Positions 10,257 to 21,425 of a stretch of DNA of 64,000 nucleotides are shown piece after piece. The stretch lies in assembly GCF_022605165.1 (NCBI RefSeq), contig NC_063069.1, forward strand, positions 1,612,001 to 1,676,000, read 5' to 3'. The first letter of the stretch is position 1. Every line of letters begins with the position of its first letter. The stretch comes from Purpureocillium takamizusanense. Its lineage: Eukaryota; Ascomycota; Sordariomycetes; Hypocreales; Ophiocordycipitaceae. Both the position numbers and the translations under genes were made by a program. A model generated the notes under the pieces. The model saw only the letters and a program-made list of their open reading frames with translations, had not been told where the DNA came from and ran no database searches.

Positions 10257-11374
10257 TGTTTTGTTTTTGTTGGTGGTGGTGTTCAAGGACAAAAAAAAGA
10301 GTCCTTGTGTGTGTAGATGTATTTGAACTGTTGGGGAGAAAGTTTGGTTGGTTGTCGGTTTTTGACTGTGCTTCCTTCTACCGTCTTCTCTCAAGGGGTT
10401 AATTGTCTTGTCGTCTTGTGCCATGTCAGCGTAAGTGAGCTACCAAGTTAGTTGGTGGGTGTGTGGCATAGTACCTTGCACCAAGAAAAGAAGAATATTA
10501 TTATTCACCCAATCTTTCTGCCAAAGTCGGTTCCTTGTCTTTGAGAATGAAAATGAAATCGACTTGAACTGATTCGATTCGACTCGACCTCGACGGGCGC
10601 ACCACCCCATCCCCTTTTATCCATCCCCCCCCCCCCCGGTTCCGCGAAGAAGATGCATGCATGTCCCATCTGCCTTCCCGCGTCGTTTATTATTACGCTG
10701 CGTGACGTCAAATGGCGAAAATGACGTCTTGTGTTGGCCGGCTCTGCTTCCTGGTGCCTCCTGTTCCTGGTGCCTCCTCTCCCGCGGCTCCCACTGCGGG
10801 CGGGCGGACCAAAACCTCCGCCTCCACAATTCTTTCGTCACGGTCTCCGTCTTTCCACTTCTTCCCACTCATCTACTGCTGCATACTGTACGTATACTGC
10901 TGGTATGTGCCCACTTCATCGCGATCATGGCGCGGCGCTTTCAGGAACCACAATAGGTACATGTGTGCCACAGTTGTGCCAAATAACGAGTCGTGCCCAA
11001 GGGGGGTCGGCTCATCACCTCGCTCGCGTAATAACTCGAGGCATAAACAGAGTCGGGGAAGGTAGATAGATGGCTGTTGTCTCCCTTGTTGGTGTGCCCC
11101 GCGAATCTCAGCTCCCCATGGCGAACAGCACACACCATGGTTCCGTCACATGGAAGCTGGACCGAGCACGACAGACCCAGTTCAAGACACATCCGTTCGC
11201 TTCCATTCAGCACACGCCTACTTGAACATAGAGCACCATAGAGAGACCTGTCCTAAAATCCCAAAACGCCATATCTCCGTTTTGTGCCTTGCGTGGGCCT
11301 CTTTTCTTCTTCAACACAGTCAGTGCCCCCGTGACGGTGCCCGTCATGTCGGAATCATCCCCAGGAAAAGACCC
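10257..11374. other. Intergenic region between gamma-tubulin and the 91-aa gene
   Basis: This 1.1-kb stretch contains the promoter of the 91-aa gene (left, with a T/G-rich leader) and the 3' flank of the gamma-tubulin gene (right). A poly(C) run of about 12 nt lies at 10626-10638. No gene was supported. Confidence 0.5.
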
Positions 11375-13280
11375 TCAACCGACCCTCCTGTCCGTCTCCG
11401 CCGACGTGGGCAGGTTTCTGCCTTCGGGGTTCAGGTAGTCTGCGTTCTCGGCCGCCTCGTACTCCCCAATTAGGTCCGCCACCACCTGCCGTGCCTCGTC
11501 GAACTCGTGCAGGTTCTCCGCAAACGGCGCCGTCTTCTTGTACCCCTCGATGAAGGCGTTGTGCTTGCGCATGCTGTCATACTGCCTGACGATGCGCTTG
11601 AACAGCTGTGGGGGCACTCTCGTTAGCCGCCGCCTCCCCACAGTATCTTGGTCAAGTAGTAAGAAAAGTGAATGGCGAGGGACGTGTAAACTCACCGTGG
11701 CGATGCTCGTGTGGTTGGCCAGCATCAGGCCGCTCACCCGGTGGCTCATGGGAATGTACGGGCTGCGCTTCGTCAGGGCCACCTGGATGCTCGCCGGTCC
11801 CCACGGGATGAACGTGGCCAGCTGCCGCCGCTCGCGGATCCGCAGCAGGCTCTTGTGCACGTCCGTCGGGTCCACCTCGCCCTGGATCACGTTGAGGATG
11901 GAGATGTAGCAGCTCTTCTTGCCCGGCACCGTCGACACCATGCGGTTCTTGGGCTGCAGCAACCGCCGCATCACGTCCAGCACCGTCGTCTTGCGCACCG
12001 TCTTGGCCTGCTCCACCTGGTCTCCCGTAAAGGGCGTGTACGCCGTCATGAGGAAGTGGCATCGCGGTGTGGGGATCAGCGACGCCAGGATGCTTACGAG
12101 GTCGTTGTGCATGTAGCCCGGATAGCGCAGCGTCGTCGTGCTCGCCGACATGACTGTCGCGACCTGACCCAAGCCGCCGTTAGTTACCAGCCTGCTTGCT
12201 TAGAATGGAGAACCATGAGAGAGCACAACGTACCAGCTGGTTTGTCTGCTGAAAAGACGGCTCCTGCACGTGCAGCCTGTCCGCCGCGATGTGTGACAGG
12301 GCGCCATTGTCCAGCACCACCACTGAATCAGCGTTCTGCGTTAGCCTTCGCATGGACAAGATGCTGTTGTACGGGTGCACAACCACGTCGCCCGCATTGG
12401 TCGTGTCCGGGAATACCGAGTACGTCTGTATAATCTTCTTGGGGAACCGGTCGTTGAGTCGCTCGAGCAGGAAGGAACCCAGCCCCGAGCCCGTGCCGCC
12501 CGCAATCGAGTGCAGCATCATGAATCCCTGTCAAGCCGTCAGTATCTTATTGCCACTGCAACTGCCCAAACGGCAAGGCGCCCGCGCAGACGCACCTCTA
12601 GAGAGTCACTGCCGTCCGCCTCGCGCTCAATCATCTCCATTATGTCCTCAAACACCGCCTCGCCGCTCTGGTAGCCGTCGCCCCAGTTGTTGGCCGCGCC
12701 CATACCGTCCTTGCCGACGTAAAAGTTTTCGGGATTGTAAATGTTTCGGTACGGCCCCGTCTGGATGCCATTGATGACCTGCGCTCTTGCCGTCAGCGTC
12801 TTGGAAGCCGTGGAGCCCCTCCTCGCCTTCGCTCCTAGAATCGCCCCAAACTCACCCGCGGTTCCAGGTCAATCAGAATGGCACGCGGGATGTATCGTGT
12901 ATCGTCGCTTTGGTAGTAAAACACGTCCTTTCGGTCGCCGCCTTCGGTCGCAAAGTCCTCGAGAGTGCCATCCTGACTGATCCCGTGCTCCTGGCAGAGC
13001 TGCTGCCAGAACTGGCTTCCGACTACGTGCGATCGGAGGTTAGCGAGGTGTCATGTCGTTTTGTGTTGATGCCTGCGCCCCCAGCCGGCTGCTCGTCGCT
13101 GTCCGTATCGCGTTGAAGAGTCGCCGGGCGCGCGAGGCGGTCAAGCGGACGGTAGGGAGGGGATGGTTCGGTACTCACTGCTGTTGCCGCACTGCCCGGC
13201 CTGGATCGTAATGATTTCTCTGCACGAAACGCGTCAGCTCGGTTTGCACGAGAGATCTGGAGAGAAGCGTACCGTGGCAT
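11375..13280 (-). CDS. TUB4: Gamma-tubulin
   Basis: Gamma-tubulin nucleates microtubules at the spindle pole body as part of the gamma-tubulin complex. Seven exons join in frame to about 463 aa: 13280-13273, 13219-13179, 13022-12856, 12778-12596, 12527-12234, 12163-11696 and 11605-11375. Exon 1 is only 8 nt (ATGCCACG). The N-terminus reads [18 protein letters not shown], typical of gamma rather than alpha or beta tubulin. The GTP-binding signature GGTGSGLGS is intact and followed by SVFPDT and [12 protein letters not shown]. The C-terminal exon has the gamma-type helix ([20 protein letters not shown]) and a short acidic tail, then a stop. All six introns carry GT and AG ends and keep phase. 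Length matches fungal homologues (about 455-475 aa). Confidence 0.95.
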
Positions 13281-13948
13281 CGTGGTCGAATGTCTGTAGG
13301 GTCAAGCTGCCGAGGAAGCAGGCTCAGCGCAGCAAACGGCCCCAGACAAGAGACAGTGGATCACGGGTGCACAGTCGAGGTGTTGACGCGCGACGCGCTT
13401 CCACGCTCCGAGTTAAAGTGGTGACCACAGAGCACACCCCGCCCCCACGTTTCCCTCTTCCCACAGGGCACCACTCACTCACTGCTCATGGAGTCAACAA
13501 CAGCACCCGCAACACACCTGACTACGACTAATACTACCCGCACACGATGCATGCGTGCATGCCGTCACTTGTAAAGCTGAATGAAGAGCCCGGGATTTTT
13601 CTCTCCACTGCCTCAAGTGTGTGTGCTTTTTGCTTGGCTACGATGGACATTAAGCCACTCTCAGCCTCTTCTACTAATCCCCTTCCTCCAGCTGCGCAAT
13701 CGAGCTCCTCTTGCAACTACGAAAGTGCTGTAACCGACATGCCTCAAGCCGAACACCAGACGGGAGTAGCTGTGCCGTGTCAACTGCCGTTGCCACCAAA
13801 AAAATCCTCTTTTCGTTGTTCAGCAAATACTGCCTACGATGCTCCTCGTGAAACGCCTGTGATGCTCCTGGTTCGATCTTGTCCGTTGCCTCTGTCCTGT
13901 TCCACCCATCCCATCCATGCCTGGCCTCTAATTCCCTTGAAGCCATCA
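13281..13948. other. Intergenic region between gamma-tubulin and the nucleoporin gene
   Basis: This 668-bp stretch holds the gamma-tubulin promoter and the 3' flank of the nucleoporin gene, both on the minus strand. Nothing else is recognisable. Confidence 0.5.
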
Positions 13949-16900
13949 TCACTTCTTGTTCGCCTCCTTGTTCTTCTCCAGCACCTCAGCCAGCTCCTTG
14001 GCTGAGTCCTTTGTCTTGACCTGGATCATCCACGTTTCGAGTCCGTCCCCCTTCTCGTTCGACGTCGTAATCTTGACGTACTTTTCCTCCGACTTGTACG
14101 ACATATTGGGCAGCAATGCTCGATTCAACGCCACATGGCCTCGAGGCTCGGCACGAAGGAGTAGACGCACGTTGCCCGACTCTTTGTCCTTCAGAAGTCG
14201 CAGAGGGCCGACTCCCTTGGTCGACCAGGGGCTTTTGGACTTCGCCTTGTCATCGCTGTCCGACTTGTCGCTCGCGGGCGCAAACTTGAGCACCTTGGCC
14301 CGAACATCGTGGAGGATCTCCTCGTTCTCATCCACGCCATCCGTAAGGTTGATTTGCTCATGCTTTTCGCCTTCTTCATGGTCCTCGCCATTGGCTCCGT
14401 CGGCCTGGTTCGCTGGTTCCGGGGTGCCCGCAGCGGGTGTAGTTGCCAAACTCGAGCCGCCGCCAAGATTCAGGGGAGAGTCTACACCCGTCGCTTTAGC
14501 GGGGCAATTTTCCGGTGCGGAAACGGTGACTTACTGGTCCCGGTGGTGGATGAACCACCCGCAGGTGGCTGGAGACCGGCGAACACAGGAGCAGCTGGTT
14601 TGGACCCGAACATGGAACCAGTTCCTTGCGCTGGCTGCGACGGGGCACCAGAGAAGCTAAAGGCCGGAGCACCACCAGAGGACGCGCCCACCCCAAACGT
14701 CGAAGTTGTGCCATTGCCAGGCTGGCTTGCGCCAAACAGAGATCCACCAGCAGCAGCGGGTGTCGCGCTGCTGGACGCAGCGCCTCCAAACTGGAACGGT
14801 GTGGACGAACCGCTGGCTGGCCCGGAGGCTCCGGCGAGACCAAAGGATCCCCCAGTAGGTGTTCCGCTCCCAGGGTTGGAGTTGCCGGCAAATGGGTTAT
14901 TGAAGGGTGTCCCAGACGAGCCGCTTCCGCCAAAGGCAAAGTTAAAGCCGCCAGGACCTCCGTTACCCGCAGACCCGGTTCCCCCAAACATATTGCCAGA
15001 GCCGCTCGCATTGTTCGCGGCGGGAGCAGATGCAGCGCCGAAAGCGTTGGTGGTTGAAGCAGAAGCACTGGAGGCCGGTTGCGGAGCCGCAAAGCTGAAC
15101 AATGGAGTCGACGTTCCGGTGTTGCTGCCGCCCGCCAATGACTTCTTGGCAGGCGACGGCTCATCCTGCTTCATCGGGCTGCCATCAAACATGCCGTTGC
15201 CGCTGGGGGCAGCTGGGGGAGACTTGGTTCCTCCAAAGAGCGGTTTCTGGGCCGTGTCCGAGGGCTTCTCCGCCAAGCTACCGAAGGGAAAGGTGGGCTG
15301 CGCGGCAGCTGCGGGTGCTGCTGGCGTACTGTCAGTCTTTGCCGGAGCCATCGAGGTGCCGCCAAACGTGACAGAGGCACCGCCGAAGAGAGGAGCCGAC
15401 GGAGTCGATGCGCCGCTGCCGGGTGCGCTGCCCGGGGACGTCGCAGGCTTGGATCCAAACAAGGGGCCAGCCGCGCCAGCACCACCGAATGGGGACGCAA
15501 TACTCTGGCCACCAAACAGAGGCGTCGATTTCGGCGCCTCTGCAGACCCTACAGGCTTCTCCGACTCCGCCGGCTCTGTTACAAACAACGAGGTCGGCTG
15601 TGTGGCAGGTGTCGCTGCGGCGGTTTCAGTTGCCTTGTTCAACGTACCAAAAAGGTTGCCAGTGGCAGGAGCCTGAGCTTGGCCATCGGCCTTAGGCGTG
15701 GCGGCGCCGAACAGGCTGGGGGCTTGTTTAGGCGCATCTGCTTGCTTTGGGGCGTCGGGCGCGGCTGGTTTCTGCTGGAAAAAGGACGGGGCAAAACTTT
15801 GCTGAGCCGCGGGTGTCGGAGCCTTGGCTTCAAACAGCGCCTTCTTCGGCGGCTGTGTCTCATTCTCCTTGTCAGACTCTCCTCCATCCTTAGCCCCCTC
15901 GTCTGCACTAGTCCCTACCGAGGATTCCTTCGCCGAAGACGTGTCTTGCTTGGCAGAACCAAACATGTTGGTGGCAGGACCCTTGGGCGCGAAGGTGGTG
16001 CTCGTGGATGCCGATGTGCCACCAAATAGCCCGGTCTTCTGGGTAGACGGCGCGAACTTGATCGGTGTCGAGCTCGGATTCCACGTCTGATCGACAGGTG
16101 CAGGCGCTGCAGCGGTGTCGGCCTTCTCCTCAGCTCGGAGGGGGTTGCCATCGCTGTCCTTGGAGATGCGGTCAAACAAACTTCGTCCAGGCGTGCTCTC
16201 TCGAGTACCAGCATCGCTGGAAGCACCCATGACGAGGCCACTGGTCGGTGCCGGTTTCTGTCCGAAAATGTTGGATCCAGTCTGCGAGCCAGTCTCGCCA
16301 GAACCACTAGCCGCAACGCTCGGCTCATCACTCTGGATGGCCTCGGGGCTCTCTCCCTCGTCGGAGCCCGTCTCGCTCTCGCTCTCCGCGTCAGCTTCGA
16401 CACCGCTGTTCTTGGCCGAGCTCGCATCCGACAGGTAGCCAAAAATGTTACCGCCAGACGCCGCAGCTTGTGCGGAAGGCTTTGAGTTCGTGAAAACGGA
16501 TCGAGCGAGGCTATTGGCGCTAGACCTGTTGGAGGTGAAAGGGTTCGATTTGGCGCTGCCCGTGCCATCAGGCGCCTGAACAGGCGTGGCGGGCTTATTC
16601 GCAATCTTCTCGAAAAGAGTCTTTGCCGAGGACGGCGTGGCCTTTTGTATCTTGGCGGGTTGCTCTTCACTTACAGACGCTTTTCGCTTGTTCTTGCTGG
16701 GAGCAGGAGTGGCAACCACGGGCTCCTCGTCTTCCTCTTGGGCCACGGCTCTGCGCTTACCTTTGACGGCTGCATCGTCTGCAGTGGCAGACTGCTTGGA
16801 GAGCTCGTCATCGGCCTTGCGCTTCTTCGAGGAGAACTTCGAGGGTGTGGGCTCGACCGCCTCGTCTTCGGGCTCGGGTAGGCCATGCTCGCGTCGCCAT

Positions 16901-17664
16901 CTCTTGAGAACCTCCTTGGAGGGCTTGACGTTCTGAAATTCGTACAGGCCGTATCGCAGGAGGATGATGCTACGACTCTTCTCAAACTCTTTGGCGAAGT
17001 TCATCACGTTCAGCTTCCAATCTTTCTTGGAGAAAATCTCGTTGGCGGCATATTTGAGGCGTCGAAGATCGAGAATGCAGAAGAACTGTCGGCGCTGCTC
17101 TTCGTCAAGACCGGAGGGGCAAAGGTGTGCGAGAAATTGATCCGCATAGATGGAGCCCTTAGCATTCCAATCTTTAGGGATTTTCTGCGTGAGAATTTCG
17201 CCCGTAAGCTCGGGAGGGGGTGATGAGATGCGCATCGGAAAAAGTTCCTTGTCCGTCGCTCTAGACGCCATACCACGTGGGGTAGCCTGGACGGTGGACT
17301 CTCGATAAACGCGAGACGGCTCGGGAGTCGCGCCTGGCGCAAAGACCTTCTTCATCATGCTCTGCGGCAGCTTCGGGGAGAAGGCAGTCACGGGAGGGCT
17401 ATCCGTGAACGTGGAGGACCGGAAGATGTTCCGCGCCGCAGCGATTGAGCTGTTGTTTAAGCCGCTCGACGGAACTTCATCGCGTGTTGTCAATAGCTTT
17501 CGCGATGACGAGCTGTGAGGGGTGCCGTTGCGCTTAGCGGGGCTGCCGCCATAGGGAGATGCGGTAAAGTTGCGCTTCGCAAAGGGCAGAGGTGGGCGAG
17601 ATCGGGGCGTGCCGCTCGCACCGTTGGGGACGTGATCGTCCACGGGCAGGGCGAAGGTAACCAT
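13949..17664 (-). CDS. FG-repeat nucleoporin with C-terminal RanBP1-like domain
   Basis: Two exons, 17664-14535 and 14481-13949, joined over a 53-bp intron, encode 1220 aa. Reading in order: a basic Ser/Pro-rich N-terminus; a conserved folded segment around residues 155-260 (ILTQKIPKDWNAKGSIYADQ, then an Arg/Leu-rich helical part); a KKRK-type basic and acidic linker; a long region of scattered FG, GLFG-like and FxFG motifs (for example LFGG, SFGLAG, FNFAFGG); and a C-terminal RanBP1-like domain (NEEILHDVRAKVLKF, then RLLLRAEPRGHVALNRALLP). This resembles Nup2/Nup61/Nup50-type mobile nucleoporins, which bind Ran and importin-alpha at the nuclear basket. I am sure of the class, less so of which orthologue. 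The domain order rules out a simple RanBP1. Confidence 0.88.
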
Positions 17665-18633
17665 CTTGTCGGGAGACTAGCGTGGTCCAGGGGTATAAGG
17701 GGAAGGTCGGGAGAAGATGACGCGTATCGTATCTTCGAGTATGAAGAAGAATACGCAACGTGAGGGATGGACGGGGTAGGCGTGGCGATTCAGCTCGCGC
17801 AAGCGCCTGTCGAAACGCGGAGCTTCGAATCGACCGTCGTGGAGTTTGGCCCTCGGAGATGCAGCGGGTGGCGTTGAATGTGCTACCGGCCTGTCATCCG
17901 CATCTAAACTCGCGTCGTTTGATGAACGACACGACTGGTTGATGGGGAGACTGGACGGTTTCTGGGTGTAGAGGCAGCAGCCTGGGCGTTGCTGGTGGTC
18001 GATGTTCGGAATCCCCAAAGGAAAAAAAAGCCACAGAAGGGGGCGCGATCGAACACGGCGGTTGGGTGGGTGGGTGCTGGCTGCTTGGCCCTTGTGTCGC
18101 GCCCGGCGACAACGCCTCAGGCAGAAACTTTTTGCACGGCGGCAAGAATCCTTACTAAGCGCGCTTCACCCCTCACGCGCGCGCAACAACCTGGCGGCAC
18201 GCATACACTCACTCGCCATCTCTTCAATGCAAGTCACCCGATCAGTCCGTTGCACTAAAACCGGTTATACGACCGCACGCAGCGCTTCACGTCACGCCAG
18301 CCCAGTTGCAGTCGCTACAGCGTCGCCGCACCCACACACATTGGACATAATCTCATTTTGGTCAAACAAGATCAATTTGCATCCTAGGTAATCTGGTGAC
18401 CAACATCGTAAAAGAATGTGTGTGACTGTGGCTTCCCACCTAGCTCGACCTCGCCAAGTCCCAAGACGTCGATCCAGCAGCCGGTCAAAGTGCCATTAGA
18501 GTGGGAGAACTCGCTGCGCGGCGAACAAGAAAAGTACACTTCAGCCTTCCAGGCGGAGGAAAACACAGACTTGCCGTGACCTTGTAATCCCAAGCGTACA
18601 AGCAGAAGGAGGGAAATCGAAGTTGAAGACCTT
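17665..18633. other. Intergenic region between nucleoporin and NBR1
   Basis: This 970-bp stretch contains the nucleoporin promoter (17665 onward) and the 3' flank of NBR1. No gene, strong repeat or RNA was identified. Confidence 0.5.
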
Positions 18634-21425
18634 TTACTTCTTCAGAAGCTTCTTCTGCTGCTCCTCTAGAAACTCCTCATCAGACGCGTCCAGAATATCG
18701 TACTCCTCGTCGGTCAAGAAACCGTCGTCGGACGCTTCCCATTCTTCCTCCTCGAAACCCTCCTCGGTTTCACGTACGGCCTTGTCCTCGGTAGCCTCGG
18801 TCTCAGTTTCGGTTTGGGTTTCCTCGTGGAAGCTGGCACTGGGAGACTCCTTCTCGAGTTTCGGGAAAATCATGGTGCTGCTGGACCTGGACGTGGCTTC
18901 GTCATCTTTTTCTTCCTGCTTCACGACCGGAGTCGCCGCCTTGGGGGCGTCGGTCGAGGGCTCAGGCCGGACATTGACCTCGCACCACAGGCGGTGGCCA
19001 AACTTAAAGCCGTCCTGGGTCGTCAAGCGCCAGTAAGAGATAACCTTGCCAGTACGGGCAGGGGTGCGGAGGAGCACGGTGAAGGAGCACTCCTGGCCGG
19101 GGGCAAGAGGTGCATAGCAAACAGTCGACTCTGAGGCAGAAACGAGCTCCGTGATGCCCGCAGGGTGGGCCGAGTCGACATGTCCCATGTAGTCGCCGCC
19201 AACGAACTTGACGGAGCATCCCGCGGGCCAAGCCACCTTGCCCTCGTTACGGAGGACCCAAGTCTGCTCAAAGACGTGGTTGGGAGGGAAGATGGTGCCG
19301 TCAGAGACGGAGTCGTGCAGGAACACGGCACGAAGATCCTTCTCGCACAAAGGCTCTGTAGCAAGCTCTGCATTTTCCTCCTTGATCACTGGCTCAGCCT
19401 TGACCTCCGGCTCGGGCTTGATCTCAGGCTCGAGCTTAATTTCGGGCTCAGGCTTAACATCCACAACGGTCTGAACGGCGTTGACGGAGATCTTAGCGGG
19501 GCTAACAGTCTCGGTGGCCCTAGAGTTTGTGGTGATGCGGTCGCCCATGGCGGGCATGCGCTTGCCATCCTGACGCTCGCCGGTGGTCGTAACACTCACG
19601 TGGCGAACAGGGGTCTTGAACTTGATCAGAGGGTGCGTCTTGTTGTGGGTGTTGGATGGGCTGGCCTCGCAGTTGGCACAGAAGTCGAGGTCGTGACAGA
19701 CGGCACACTTGTATCGAATGCCCCGAATGTACGACGGATAAGCCTGTGTCATCGCGCAAAGGGGTCCATCGCAGCAGATGCCCATATGCACCGGCTGGAC
19801 GACCGAGCATGCCTGGATATCAGACAGTGGTTCGTAGACCGGAGCGAAGCGGTGGCCCGCGTGCACAAAGTGCGCGCTGCTGATGCAGTTTGCGCAATAG
19901 TCCCAGTCGGGGCAATCGAGACACTTGTGACGAACGCCAATGATGTACTACAAAGTGTTAGCTGACACATCAAGGGTGTGAACAGTATGCTCGGATTTAC
20001 CAACCTTGTCACAGCCGTCGCAGATGGCGTGATGCATTTGGTTACGACCGGGCGCCATCTTCACCTTGATGTGATCTGGCATCTGGGTGCCAGCCACAGC
20101 GGGAACAAAGCCATGCTTAGGGTGATGGCCATGAATGTCTCTAGCAAAGCATGGCTGGCAGAGGTCATAGTCCTCGCAAGTCGTGCAGTGTACGAACTGG
20201 TTCTCAGGAAGCTCTGGAGGGCAGGAATTAGTATTGGCCGACGGTCACGGTTCAAGATTACGAACCTCGAACACAGCAGTTGCAGGTGCGCATATTGCCG
20301 AGAGAAGCCCAGCGGTTGGCAGCCACGCAAGAGATGGGCGGCTGTTCAACCCGGTAGGGGGTGTAATTGGCGGTGACAGGTACACTCCTCTCGGCCTCTT
20401 GCTCGGCGGACTGTGACTGTTCCGTCTGCGCGGGCGTCGCCTTGGGCTTGGGGGCAATCGTCTCGGTGGTACTGTTCACGATCTGACCATCCTTGACAGT
20501 GCGCTTGATAAGCCAGTGCTCATTGCTGTAGCAGGTAATACCCCGCTCTACGCAGGACTGGCACAAGTCGAAGTCGCCGTCGTCACACGTGGAGCAGTGA
20601 AAGTGTGCCTCGGGGATCGTCTTGTCACAACTGTTGCAGCAGACGGCAAATCCACAAGCCGGGGCGCCAGACTGCGAGGGCGCCAGGGTGGTGGCCGACG
20701 AGTTGTCCTTGGCTGACGCATCGTCGTCGGCGGACTCTGTGACGCGACACGTGACTCCAAGCTGCGAGGCTAAGGCAGCGACGTGTGTGCTGTTTTGCTC
20801 GAGCTTCTTGATCTGTTCGTCCAGTGCCATACTCCAGGCCTCGGTAAGATTGCTCGGCGGTTTGGTAGTCGCAATGGGCGAGTCCATGGCGTAGGTGTGC
20901 GCAGCCAGGGAGACGGCGGCGGTGGCTGTAGTGGGCTCCGGAAGCTCTGCCTTGACACTCGCAGATTCGTTGGTCTCGACAACTGAGGTTGCCTCGACTT
21001 CATCCTCGACGCTAACGGGTTTGGGCGATGTCCTTTCCTCCCTGTTGAGGATCGTGACGCGGAGCTTGAGCTTCGACTTGGCCTTGGCGGCTCTATACAG
21101 CTGCTTATAGACAGACGCATTCGCAGGGTCGAGCATGACGTAAGCCGCTGCCGAGTCGGAGTACCGCTCCATCATGATCTTGGCGTCGAGAGGAAGGCGC
21201 AAGAAGGCTCGGACCTGGGACTGCGAGTTAGCACCATTCACGACTGAACATGGGCAAGGCAAGGCGGCTACGAACGTCTCTCTCGAGTGCGTTTGGGACC
21301 ATGTCCCGGAGCGGCATCTTGGCCCGGCGAGTGACCCCATCGAAAAGGACCTTCAGAGTGATGGGGGCATCGAGGCCAGGGTTGTTTCGGATGACCAGGC
21401 TCGGGGGGTGCGGAACCGTCGACAT
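18634..21425 (-). CDS. NBR1: NBR1-type selective autophagy receptor
   Basis: Four exons (21425-21276, 21220-20266, 20213-20005, 19947-18634) join to about 875 aa. The N-terminus looks like a PB1 domain split by intron 1 (LVIRNNPGLDAPITLKVLFDG, then FLRLPLDAKIMMERYSDSAA). Four ZZ-type zinc fingers follow, beginning near CCNSCDKTI, RTCNCCVREL, HHAICDGCDKYI and HMGICCDGPLC. After a Glu/Pro-Lys repeat linker comes the NBR1 central four-tryptophan (FW) domain (FPPNHVFEQTWVLRNEGKVAWPAG). The acidic C-terminus contains EEYDIL, which fits the W/F/Y-x-x-L/I/V Atg8-interaction motif with acidic residues in front. No UBA domain is seen, as in other filamentous-fungal NBR1 proteins. Expected role: cargo receptor linking selected cargo, such as peroxisomes, to Atg8. 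The first intron uses an unusual GTTCGT donor. Confidence 0.92.
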
